From NCBI RefSeq assembly GCF_958979055.1, contig NC_084886.1, positions 42,272,654 to 42,336,653 on the forward strand: a DNA stretch of 64,000 nt, in the 5' to 3' direction. The notes under the pieces were generated by a model. The model worked only from the letters and a program-made list of their open reading frames with translations. It ran no database searches and was not told the DNA's origin. Position 1 is the stretch's first letter, and each line of letters begins with the position of its first letter. This DNA is from Alnus glutinosa (taxonomy: Eukaryota > Streptophyta > Magnoliopsida > Fagales > Betulaceae). The translations under genes and the position numbers were made by a program. Shown here in pieces: positions 1-9,719 of this stretch.

Positions 1-523
1 TCCAGCCGCATCTCTTGTTAAGTAAATGACCATAAATATCTTCTAGAGATAACGATCCAGTTCTTGTGGTGAGAGATGTGACGAGAAGATCAAACTCAGT
101 ACCAAGACCAGCAAGAATGTTTGTGATGATTTCTAACTCAGACATAGGTTGGCCAATTGAGGCTAGGGAATCAGCAAGACTCTTCATGCGTTGAAAATAA
201 TCAACTACTTTGAGATTGCCCTTTATGAAACATCATGAGATGTGGTAAGACCGATGACAAGTGTTAAAACTGTCTCAGATAAAGAGAAGATCGAGGATGA
301 AGAAGGGGGGGTTGTGATGAATTTGTTAGGGCATGGATGACTGCCATTAATGAAACCCATGGGATCATGATGACCTAGTAGGTAGGGAATAAGTGTGGTT
401 CTCCATTATAGTTTTCTCTGTTGAGTTTGACAGTGAGAAATTGAGGGGAGATATGATAGACGAAGTGGAGGTTGTAAGAGAAGAATTGGTATTAGAATAT
501 TGAACTTCAGAAGTTGTAGACAT
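1..523 (-). pseudogene. Copia retrotransposon gag remnant
   Basis: Read on the minus strand from an ATG at 523, this segment gives the N-terminal part of a plant Copia gag polyprotein (UBN2 / retrotransposon gag type). Recognisable pieces in order are TVKLNRENY, LIPYLLGHHDPMGFINGS, VIGLTTSHDV, then YFQRMKSLADSLASIG and LTTRTGSLSLEDIYGHLLNK. The pieces sit in different frames: there is a one-base shift near 450, another shift or loss near 385-400, and a break after TTSHDV near 230. It is therefore a decayed copy. The rest of the element would lie left of the window. A primer-binding-site match and an LTR-like region lie immediately upstream (543-911), so the element is oriented leftward. Recognition of the gag family is firm; the exact frameshift positions are approximate. 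Confidence 0.8.
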
Positions 524-542
524 GGTGGACAGTGGTCAATAA

Positions 543-555
543 GGCTCTAATACCA
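543..555 (-). other. Copia primer-binding site
   Basis: On the minus strand the bases read TGGTATTAGAGCC. This is one mismatch from the usual Copia primer-binding site TGGTATCAGAGC, which pairs with initiator Met-tRNA. It lies about 20 bp upstream of the gag ATG, where such a site is expected between LTR and gag. Confidence 0.75.
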
Positions 556-911
556 TATAAAGTTTTGTACGTAATACACAGGATTTTTTGTTTTGACTCC
601 CTTGTCTTTGCCGGGAAGAATTGGGTATTATTTATAGAAAATGTTAGATTTACAACACCAATACAACAACTGTACAACAATCCCTCACATGAGGGTGAGT
701 CCCACATACTGGGGCACACCCTCATGTGAGGAGTTGTTGTATAGTTGTTGTATTGATGTTGTACAAGAATCAAATCCCATTATTTATACTTAGGGGAGTG
801 ATTCTTGTACTCTTTGTGCACAGCAATGGCACAATACCAATGCACATTAGGGTAGGACCCAATGTGTGGGCTCCACCCCAATGTGCTTTGGTGTTGTGTC
901 ATTGTTGTGCA
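556..911 (-). repeat. Copia LTR-like region with two palindromes
   Basis: The region lies just outside the primer-binding site and so should be the 5' LTR of the leftward Copia element. On the minus strand it begins TGCACAACAATG and ends TTATA, so the canonical CA end is not preserved and the limits are approximate. It contains two separate imperfect foldbacks, at 651-762 (arms about 50 bp, centred on a CCTCACATGAGGGTG-type core) and at 817-911 (arms about 42 bp). Degraded relatives of the first foldback occur in intron 2 of both STP-A (near 23560) and STP-B (near 29060). Confidence 0.55.
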
Positions 912-1928
912 TTGTGAGTGTTTTGATCATTTCTCTATTAATTACAAAGGGGTCTTTGGTATCTACGCGTTACTCGTAATTGCTGATCCCATTACATGTA
1001 ATTGATATCAAACATAACTCTTGATCTTTCAGTTATTTGTCTTTTGAGTTGTCTTTGGTATCCTATAAGAGATCTGTTTCAATAGCTGGCGATTTGAAAA
1101 CACATATTTTTTTATGTTTTTAAATCGTAATTTTTTAAAAATGTATTTCCAAACAATATATTCTTATGATATGTACCATACTTATTGTTTTTTTTTTTTT
1201 TCTCAAATATCAATATATTTTCAAATCAAATAATTATAATTGTGTTGCATCAATATTTATCATAATTATAAGGTTTAGATACATTTTTGCCAGTGCGGTT
1301 TAACAACTTTATTTTTTCCTACCTAGGTTTTATTTTGTATCGTAAATGGTATATCACTTTGATTCACTTTTGACTAAAAACAAAGATAGTACTTTTGTCT
1401 ACCTTCCGTCTAAAAATTAACAGAAGTCTACGTCAATATCCTTCAAAAATTGATACGTGTTACTATGGCTCATTAAAAAAAAAAAATAGAAAATTAAAAA
1501 ATTAGAACACTTAAAATATAAAAAAAAAAATTGAAGAAATCGAGGGGTGGCTTGAGCCAACCCTTTGGACAAAATGGAAGTGGTTTCCGCAGATGGATTC
1601 TAAAAGGATGGAGAATCTGGTGTAGATGGATTTTTAGAAATTTTTCTTACATTTAAATAAGATAAAAAGAGTTGAAGGTAGATGTTGCTGGTACTTTTAC
1701 AAGTTCTTTGAGAATTCTAAAAGATCTTTATACCTTAAACTACTACAAAGTTCGAAACTCTTGAGTATAGATGACATGGAATGTTTGACTAGTAGACTAG
1801 GGGTCTTTAGGTGAGGCATTGAAATTTCTAGGACGATGCTTATCTTCGAGCTTTGTAACAAATGGGCATTTGCTGGGAACCTCTGGGCCTTTGGATTTGA
1901 AATTTGCAGGGTTGGGTTGAGAGTGATT
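912..1928. other. AT-rich intergenic sequence with repeat fragment
   Basis: No gene could be supported here. At about 1430-1565 the order of motifs (acgtcaatatcc, gatacgtgttac, an A-rich run, then GGGGTGGCTTGAGCCA) matches the left part of the GGTGGC-rich repeat at 8090-8910, so this is probably a truncated copy of that repeat family. A minus-strand open frame at 1697-2044 has no recognisable similarity and overlaps the hAT-type element. Confidence 0.4.
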
Positions 1929-1936
1929 CCCAAAAG

Positions 1937-2511
1937 TAGGGGGTGATCGAGCGGATTAGCCGTTGACCGCTTACCAACCGGCTTCAAACTGTCACCGACC
2001 GACAATCGACTTTTGGTAGCCGATAGGCAGAATAAAACTACCATGTCAAAATTAGTTTAGTTCGGTAGGTGGTAGAGATTTTTTGTAGGTATAGTTAACC
2101 GAACCAAAACATACTGTATTTTTTTAACCAATTCAATCGAATCATTTTTTATTATTATTGGTATTTGTTTAAAAAATTATTTGAAATCAAAATGACGTAT
2201 TTTCTTTGAAATGAGGTGGGCTAATCTATTGTCAATTCCAATGTAAAAATATGTTCAATAAACACTTGTTTAGCCAAAAAAAAAAAAAATTGGCCTAAAA
2301 AAAAATCATTTTGACCCATAAAAAAATCTTGGCCCAATATAAAAACCCCACGGTTAACTGATTAACCGGCCAACATGTAATTGACTTAAACAAAATAGTC
2401 AAAAATTGTTACCATTGGTACAAAGCTGGTTAATTAACGACTTAACCGATTGTGACGGTTTGTGGGAGAAAACACTCCTACAATCACCGATTTAACTGAT
2501 ACACAGCCCTA
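1937..2511. mobile_element. hAT-type non-autonomous transposon with 8-bp TSD
   Basis: The element starts TAGGGGGTGATCG and ends CACAGCCCTA, giving short imperfect terminal inverted repeats of the TAGGG type. It is flanked by a perfect 8-bp direct duplication CCCAAAAG at 1929-1936 and 2512-2519. An 8-bp duplication and TAGGG ends are characteristic of the hAT superfamily. The 575-bp interior is AT-rich with scattered CGGTTAA/TTAACCG-like words and has no transposase coding capacity, so it would depend on enzymes supplied elsewhere. Confidence 0.8.
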
Positions 2512-2635
2512 CCCAAAAGTGACAATTAATGAATATTTGTGGGATAAAAAATATGGAGATTTTTGTTTATTTTATTTACAACAACAAAAAAAAGTTTTGT
2601 AATTTTTGTATAGATGGCAAACCTATGACTTCTCT

Positions 2636-3577
2636 TAGGGGTGGATATAGGGTAAGTCGGTGTCGGAAACCCCTTTGTTGACTTCCGACCGAAATAGTCG
2701 GGTAAAGTCGGGGAATTACCTGACTTCATTTTGAGAAGGAATATTTTCGAAATTTTTGAATAATTCGGAATAATCGGAAAAGTCAGTAATTGATGGTCGG
2801 ATAAATCAGTAATTCAACCATTCATTTAACAAGATTACAACCTAAAATTCCAACAAAGTGAACAAACCCAATAACCCAAAACTCTTAAAACAATTATCAA
2901 ACGGTTTGATTATGATTCAAACCCACAAACCTAATATATATAAATCAAAGAAAAAAAATAAACCCACTTCAGAATACGATTTCATTAACCAAAATGGAAT
3001 AAAAGAAGGAGAAAAGGAGTGGGAATGGTTTAACCGATGGCTCGATTCAGTTGAAGACGAGAGTGAAAGAGACAGAGAGACGTTCTCAATCCCCGTTGGC
3101 CACTGCATCATCTGAGGCGCTCGCGCGAGAGAGAGAGAGAGAGGGGGGGGGTGGCTGGCGGGCAAGGTGTTGGCCGTTGCTGGCTAAGCAAGGGCAGCAG
3201 ATGGGCATGAGGCGTGAGTGGCGGCTAGGGTTAGGTTTTGTCATGTGTGTGTCGACCTTCAGTAACCAAATGGCGATTTGGAGAAAAAAAAAATCAACTA
3301 TATATAGGACAAAACGACATTGTTTTATTCTTTATCAAAACGACATCGTTTTGATGAAGAGTAAAACAACGCAGTTTTAAAACACTGGGCGGGTTGGGCC
3401 GGTAACTGGCGAAAATAAAATTTCACCATTCCCCGACCGACTATAATTTTAGAAATTAAATTTATTTCAATTTTTGAATTTTTAAATATTCGGTAAGCGG
3501 TAAGCGGTCGAAGACAGTTCGGTGGCGATCAGTGGTTTTTTATAGTCGGTAATTGGATAATTTGTCCAGTACCCCTA
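2636..3577. mobile_element. probable hAT-like non-autonomous element
   Basis: The segment begins TAGGGGTGGATATAGGG and ends AGTACCCCTA, so the outer eight bases are inverted. The interior carries repeated GGTCGG/CCGACC words at both ends, a GA-run near 3130, and no coding sequence that I recognise. It resembles the neighbouring hAT element in its TAGGGG ends. No clean 8-bp target duplication is visible (ACTTCTCT versus ACAATGAC), so the family assignment and the limits are tentative. Confidence 0.4.
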
Positions 3578-4219
3578 ACAATGACTAATCTAAAGGTAGA
3601 TTATGATCACTAACACGTTAACATTATAAGATAGTTGTAAAATAAAAAATTATAGTTTATAGCGTTGCTATTAAGAATAGTATGGAAAAGAAAAATTCCA
3701 TATCTCATAGTTTCATAATTTCCTTTATGGCCTTTGATCTGGTCTTCTCACCTAATCATTTGTAGCAACTTATTCTTTCAATTTATTGACTGTTAGCGCG
3801 CGTCATGTTGAATGCATGGTATGGTGTTAGGTGACTTTACCATTTCTTAAGGGCAAAAAAGTAGTTGTAATGCAATATATTTTATTATATTTGTTGCTAA
3901 AAAACAAGCAAGCTAGAGTAACTTTTAGAAACAAGCTAGCTAGGTAGTTGTAATGCCAAATAATTTATAGCAAAAGGTTATAAAATTAAAGAAGAGTGAG
4001 GCTTTGATCCCGATCGACCGGTATTAAATATTTTTATTTAATAGGTTGATTATTCCTATCTAACTTAGTTAACACACAGCTTCGTGCAAACAAAGGATCG
4101 ATCGGACGATGATGCTTATTTTACAAAGCATGAATATCCAAGCAGCTGTAAAACCAAGGCCAGAAAACTAAAAAAGAGAATTGCAGTGCAGCCATAATTA
4201 ATGCTCTTGAAGGATGATT
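3578..4219. other. intergenic sequence downstream of CXE-A
   Basis: AT-rich sequence between the hAT-like element and the 3' end of the CXE-A pseudogene. I see no gene, RNA or dated transposon here. Part of it would have been the 3' flank of CXE-A, which is read leftward. Confidence 0.3.
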
Positions 4220-5203
4220 TTACTTGCGGAGAAAAGAAGCCAAGCTTTTGATCAAATTCTTAGCATTCTCAGTTCCAAAATGGATAATCTGGAAGGCGTG
4301 ATCCTCTCCCTCCACTTGAATCAGTTCCATTTCTCCTTCCCACCCACTTTCTTTCACCGCATTATAGTAAAAAACACCCCGATCCCTGAGCACATCATTT
4401 TCAGCGACAGTCACGAGCAACCGAGAACACCCAAGTCCGGCCAAGCTTGGTGCTCCCGGACCGACTGGATTCATCAGCGGATTATCGGTACCGTCGGGTG
4501 CTCCGGGATATATATAGTCCCAAAACGAACACGCCAATGACTTGTCATGTTCTACACTAGGCTCTGATCCTTTTGGCTTTGAACCAAAGAATAGAGGGTG
4601 GGTGAGAAAAGCTCCTAAAATATTGACACCTCCGTGGACAGTCTCAGCCCCGGCTCGCAGGGTTATATTATGCGCAATGTTGGCTCCGGCACTGTCACTA
4701 CCAGTAAAAACTCGTTTAAAGTCGCCATGATTTGCCAACCATGGCTCTTTTTCAGCGTCTTTATCGACCCCATTGTCAATCGAGTGTGCTGCCACCCATT
4801 GAAAGGCAGCCCAGCTGTCTTCGAAAGCAATAGGGAGACAGTGCTCAGGAGCTAGCCTATATTACACTGATACAGCAAGAACTTGACCTTGAGAAACCAA
4901 ACTGTTGAGGTACTGCTGATGGTCGGAGGAGAAGGCGGATTCGACACAAAAGGCTCCGCCGTCGAAGTAGACCAGGATGGGAAATTTTTAGTTTGGTTGG
5001 GTGAGTTTTGGGATGTAAAGCCTGGCCGAGATGCTGGGTTTTTGAGAAATGGAGATGTCTTTTGATGACACTCCTGTTTCTGGGTCTTCAGGCGTGGGAG
5101 GCACAATTGGGGAGCCCAGTAGCCGCTCAACTGAACCGTCATTGTAGACCCGGAAGAATGGGAGAAACTCAGCAGTCACCTTCTTGTCAATATTGGAGGC
5201 CAT
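4220..5203 (-). pseudogene. CXE-A: carboxylesterase pseudogene with two in-frame stops
   Basis: The minus strand encodes a full-length alpha/beta-hydrolase of the plant CXE / 2-hydroxyisoflavanone-dehydratase-like family, starting MASNIDKKVTAEF and ending SLASFLRK, colinear with intact CXE-B. One frame runs throughout, but two codons have become TAA: one after KLTQPN (about 4985) and one just before YRLAPEH (about 4854). Key motifs are also altered. The oxyanion-hole HGGG of CXE-B is DGGA here, and the first glycine of the GDSAG nucleophile elbow is serine (SDSAG), although the serine itself remains. These changes fit relaxed constraint. The upstream flank shares a CTAGGAAATGCC-like block with CXE-B, which supports gene duplication rather than retroposition. 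There is no intron. It is unlikely to yield an active enzyme. Confidence 0.88.
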
Positions 5204-5557
5204 GTTTGTGGGGGAAAAGAAATGGCTTGCTTGTTAAGCTTCAAGTCCTGTTCTTATTATTCCCTGTGAGTGCGCAAATTAATTAAGCTCAACTGACCGG
5301 CATTTCCTAGTTCCTACCCACCCGTCTCTTTCCATTTTTGACTTTGTAATTTTTTTTATGGCAAAAGTACAAATAATTTCCAAACTACCGTTACATTATT
5401 AATTGTTCTTTTTAAACTACCAATTGTATAAAATATCAAAAATGTCAATATCTCTATAATGACAAAAGTACCCTTCATAAAATTATTAAAATTATTTAAT
5501 TTGTTTTTTAAAAAAATATTTTTTTTTAGTTTTTTTTTTCAAATTTATAAGGACATT

Positions 5558-6197
5558 CACTACAAAAAATTAAACAATTTGCCACTTGCATTTCGCTATG
5601 TGTACGGACACTGTACACGTGGCGAACAGTCTGTCACGTGTAGATGGACACGTGTTTAATCCGGGTGTAACTAAATACATATTTTGCCGTGTGTATCGAA
5701 ATACACACGGCCACTGTGCCACGTGTATCAAAAGTACACGTGGCCGACAGTCAACCACGTGTATTTAGTACATGTGGCAGACAGTTGGCCGCATGTATCA
5801 TAATACACGTGGCAAATTGTATTTTTTTAAAAAAATAATAATAATTTTTAATTAAATTTAATTAATTAATTCTTTTTTAAATTAACCAAATACATGTATA
5901 CAGCAAAACCGAAATAGTCCATAAAAACAAAACAAAAAAAAAAAACCAAAATCATACGTATACAAATTACAATAAATCAGAAACATTGCAATAACAAAAA
6001 AAAAGAAAAAAAATTATGAAAAACCCTAGGGCCTGCTGATTGCCCAGTACTAGCTCGAAACAAATTTAAATCACACTATCACAAGGAAATGAACAAAATG
6101 CACAGGGATATATACATATAGAAGAAAATTTAGTTTTGCTTATATATATATATATACCTGCATATTTGTTAACAAAGAAGAAAAAAAGTTAGGAAAA

Positions 6198-6235
<38 letters not shown>

Positions 6236-6585
6236 TGTATTATTGTATATATGTAGAAACCGATAGAGAGAGAGAGTAAAATGATCAGTAAAATGACCAT
6301 TACCGGAGCAAATCCATGCACGGCCGGTCTCCACTGCCAGAGAGTAGTCCCAGTAGAGAGAGAGAGAGAGAGCCGGTGAGACAGAGAGTTGGTCGGTGGT
6401 GGACGGTCACCACGCTAGAGACAGGGTCGGTGGTGGACGGTGGAACGGGTTGTGCTCGATCGACGGAGAGAGAGATAGTCGGTGAGACAGAGAGTTGGTC
6501 GATGGTGGACGGTCACCACGCCGGAGACAGGGTCGGTGGTGGACGGTGGAACGGGCTGTGCTCGATCGACGGAGAGAGAGACAGA

Positions 6586-6623
<38 letters not shown>

Positions 6624-6974
6624 GAGAGAAATTAGTAGCTTCATCTGGAAGCTACCCATAATATATATATATATATATAATTATTAAATTAAATTAATTT
6701 TTAAAAATTTTAAAAAAATATATGCATATGTTTGGCCAATGGCGCGCGGGAGAACTCCTACGCATTGTGTATAAAATCCTAAATACAATTTTTTTTTTTT
6801 TGAATATATATTTGGGAAAAAATTAACAGTTGGCCACGTGTATTTATTACACGCGGCCAATTGGGTTGCTTATACTACTAGCCACGTTGTCATAAAGACA
6901 CGTGGCTAGTTGGCCGCGTGTCTACAGTAACCGGTACTATAGACACGCGGCCAATTGTTTAATTTTTTGTAGTG
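5558..6974. mobile_element. non-autonomous CACTA transposon
   Basis: The 1417-bp element has perfect terminal inverted repeats of at least 22 bp, starting CACTACAAAAAATTAAAC, and is flanked by the 3-bp target duplication ATT (5555-5557 and 6975-6977). Both are diagnostic of the CACTA (En/Spm) superfamily. Subterminal zones (about 5580-5815 and 6830-6955) are packed with CACGTGT/GCCACGTG words in both orientations, as expected for transposase-binding subterminal repeats. No transposase is encoded. The centre carries TA and GA microsatellites and a 106-bp tandem duplication. It lies about 355 bp upstream of the CXE-A start, so it may have affected that promoter. Confidence 0.9.
6376..6587. repeat. 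106-bp tandem duplication inside the CACTA element
   Basis: Two adjacent copies begin GTGAGACAGAGAGTTGGTCG at 6376 and 6482 and differ at only a few positions. GA-runs flank them. A plus-strand open frame across them (6316-6687) encodes only the repeat and low-complexity Arg/Glu, so it is not called as a gene. Confidence 0.8.
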
Positions 6975-7142
6975 ATTTTTGTCTTATTCAAAAAAATTTA
7001 GGGTTATTTTTGTCTTTTTGTTGGTCTTATGAGGGACATTGACATTTTTTGGTAGTTTGAGGGGGGACATTAACACAATTGGTAATTTGGGGGGTACATT
7101 AATAATTAAGTGGTAGTTTGAGGGGAATATGTATACTTTGCC

Positions 7143-8010
7143 ATTTATTTATTTATTTATTTTTTGGGACGAAAGTTTTCACTTTCATTAATCTTCCAGA
7201 AATAGGTACAAATCACCACCAAAGGGTCGGGGTACACAAAACAACACCATTAAGGTATGTACCCCAAGCTGAGCCAGAAAACTCAAACCAATACATCAAC
7301 AAACAAGAAAACTACCCAAACGGAGCTACAAATAGAGAAGAAAAACGCAAACCTAAAACGGCGCGTGTAACACACGTGCCAAATCTAGAAGACACCCCAC
7401 CAACAAATCAACCACCAAAAGCCACCGAACCATGGCAAAAGGAACAGAGGGTGGCCCTCACGCACGACCCAGAAAGATAAGAAACCCTGGCATGTGAGGG
7501 CTACGCGCCAAACACGGACCGTCTTTCCAGTCGTAGCAACCAGTTGCTAGACCAGAAGACCTCGGCGACCAGCGCTGAGAGGCGCATGTTGAGCAGAAAA
7601 CAGCAGAGTTTCACAGATCTGGCCTCACAACATGCTTAAAACGTTGAGGAACGGCTAAAGCCGCCACTGACGACACTAGCATAGAACCACTCCTCCTCTA
7701 GCAGCTCACTAGGTGTTTTCTTGTCATAAACTAAAGAAAAATAACAAAACAAAACCCTCATAGTCCAAAAAGACTAGAAGGAACACTACCATCACCAGAT
7801 TTAAATTGGGGGGACAAAAACACCACACAACCCTAATGGTTGTAGGACTATAGCTTCCACTGGAAAACCAGGGAGGAAACAAAACCCCTTAGTCCTACAA
7901 GGCTAAGGGGAAGAAAACAAAAAAGCGGGAGGGAGGCATAAAGCCTCCCCCCGGCAAGAGAGGCCAAAGGTGAAGAGAGGCTTTTCTTCTTAAAGAGAGA
8001 GAGCCTTCCT
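7143..8010 (-). mobile_element. LINE/SINE-like retroposon tail
   Basis: Read on the minus strand, the segment is moderately GC-rich and ends with a block ...GGAAGATTAATGAAAGTG...TTTCGTCCC followed by an AAAAAATAAATAAATAAAT tail (plus-strand 7143-7168). A tailed 3' end of this form is typical of plant LINE or SINE insertions. No reverse-transcriptase frame was recognised, so it is either the untranslated end of a 5'-truncated LINE or a SINE-like unit. The left boundary abuts the foldback element at 7142. The right boundary near 8010 is a guess from the end of the GC-rich stretch. Confidence 0.4.
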
Positions 8011-8089
8011 CAATTTTCATTATTGTAATTTATTTATTTAATTATTCAAAATATTCATTATTTTTTAAACCGAGGAAACTATCAATCAA

Positions 8090-8910
8090 TTAAGTGTTAT
8101 GTTTCAGCTTAAATGTAAAATCAATTTTTGTGGTTGATCAAATTATAAATTGTTCTTTTTAGTATAAAAAATGATTCAGAGATCCTAGTTGTATGCCAAA
8201 ATAACAATTTAGTCCATGCAATTGAATTCTATCAAAACACTTGACGGATTCTGTTAATGTACTGCGTCAATACCAATTGAATGATGACACGTGTCACTAT
8301 TAATGAAAAAAATGTATAAATATATAAAACTTAAAACTTAAAAATTATTTAAAAGAAAAGAAAAGAAAAGAAAGGGGTGGCTCAAGCCACCCCCTATGGC
8401 CATCTAGGGGGTGGTTTTGGCCAATCCAAACCAACAAGTTGGGGGGTAGCCCTTGGAGGTGGTTCACCCCCGGTCCCCCACATCGGCCATCTGGGGTGGC
8501 CGAAACTAACCCCAAGCAAAACGATTGGCCACCCCTAAAACTCTTGGGGGTGGTTTCCGCCACCTCCATGTTTGCAAGTTGGAGGTGGCTGAACCACCCC
8601 TTGGCTGGCAATAGGGGTGGCTGGAGCCTCCCATGGCCAAAATGGGGGTGGTTCGACACCCCCAATTTATGGATCCATAATTTTTAATTTTTTAAAATTT
8701 TTTTTTTAAGTATAGGTAATTTTTTTTATATTATTTTTCGGCATCTGATGTGGCATAAATACCACATGTATTGCTTGTGATAGAGTGAGACGTCATAGGA
8801 TATGTTGAGTTATCTCTCATATGTGGCACACGCGACATGTATAACGATTTTAAGTGAGGTGAAGTGGATTTTCGTAAAAAAATTGGATAGAACCTGGATG
8901 GAAGTATTAA
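8090..8910. repeat. GGTGGC/GCCACC-rich interspersed repeat
   Basis: The core (8375-8665) is an array of short alternating inverted words such as GGGGTGGCTCAAGCCACCCC and GGGGGTGGTT, able to fold into many hairpins. It is bordered by AT-rich arms containing GATGACACGTGTCAC. Related fragments occur near 1430-1565 and 49500-49780, so this is a dispersed family. Open frames on both strands of the core are low-complexity Gly/Pro/Trp translations and are not genes. The superfamily is not identifiable from what is visible. Confidence 0.55.
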
Positions 8911-8919
8911 GTGGGTATT

Positions 8920-9201
8920 TCAATTAATGACAGGTACCACCTGTGATACTTTTCGAAATCGAGAAGAATGTTTGATAATGAACCTTATCCAGGACTCAAA
9001 CGTTTTGGGTCCCTCCTTCGAGCAAGCTTGAGTCGCATCAGCTAATGTGCTTGAATCGACAAAGCCATCGGGAGAAATAACCAGAACGGTCTCAATAGAC
9101 TTTTCGATGAAGGGTGATTGTTGCAGAACCATCGTCCCTGACCGAGATTGAGAGGTTTCTGACGATCCACCAGTTGTGTGCAACGCTGAGTGATCACCCA
9201 T
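8920..9201 (-). CDS. unrecognised 93-aa open frame
   Basis: A minus-strand ATG frame starting MGDHSALHTTGGSSET gives a protein of normal amino-acid composition, rich in Ser and Thr at the N-terminus, unlike the low-complexity frames around it. I do not recognise a domain. It has no signal peptide or membrane segment that I can see, and it lies alone between the GGTGGC repeat and AT-rich DNA. It could be a transposon gag-like leftover, a gene fragment or chance. Confidence 0.2.
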   Translation of the reverse strand: MGDHSALHTTGGSSETSQSRSGTMVLQQSPFIEKSIETVLVISPDGFVDSSTLADATQACSKEGPKTFESWIRFIIKHSSRFRKVSQVVPVIN

Positions 9202-9675
9202 AATACTTCGTTTTTTTATTTAAAAAAAAAAAAATGTGTTTCTTATTTTGGAAAGCATGGTGCATTTCTCTAGAAATAGCTAATTATCTTTGTAGGGAAA
9301 TAACTATTCTTAAGAATGGTGTGCAACCAAACAAAAGAACATGGAAGAATAATTTGAGTTTTTTTTTAACCTTTTTTTTTTCTTTTTTTAAAAAAAATAA
9401 TAATGTGAGAGTTTTTTTTTAGTAATTTTGATTGGATTCCAATTAAAGTATATGAGTTGTTACCAAACTAAAGAGTATGAAAAGCCATTCTATTCTACTC
9501 TCTTTTATTTCCGGTAATAACTATTCCATTTTCCAATGAAAATATCAATTCCGCAAACTAAATGAGGCTTATTTCGCAAACTAAATGGGCCCTAAAGATT
9601 TATTTTGGATAGAGAGTATTTTTTGGAATATTTTAAGTATAATATTTGTAATATCCCAGATTTTTATTAGACACA

Positions 9676-9676
9676 A

Positions 9677-9717
<41 letters not shown>
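9676..9717. repeat. AAT trinucleotide microsatellite
   Basis: About 13 uninterrupted AAT/ATA repeats close to the left end of the LTR-like element. Confidence 0.9.

Positions 9718-9719
<2 letters not shown>

Larger units (their letters stand above)
5360..7142. mobile_element. foldback (Mutator-like) element hosting a CACTA insertion
   Basis: The left end GGCAAAAGTACAAATA and the reverse complement of the right end, GGCAAAGTATACATAT, begin long imperfect inverted repeats. Both arms continue with repeated CAAACTACC words, for roughly 100-150 bp. The GGCAAA plus CAAACTACC pattern resembles Mutator-like foldback MITEs of plants. A convincing 9-bp target duplication is not visible. The interior is almost entirely the CACTA element at 5558-6974, so the foldback was already present when the CACTA inserted. 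Confidence 0.55.

Noticed and set aside
4852-5142. Minus-strand open frame inside CXE-A, suggesting a frameshift
   Set aside because: One frame aligns to CXE-B throughout with two in-frame stops; the other frame is a shadow with no family similarity.
6316-6687. 123-aa plus-strand frame
   Set aside because: Encodes only the CACTA internal tandem repeat and GA-run (Arg-Glu repeats).
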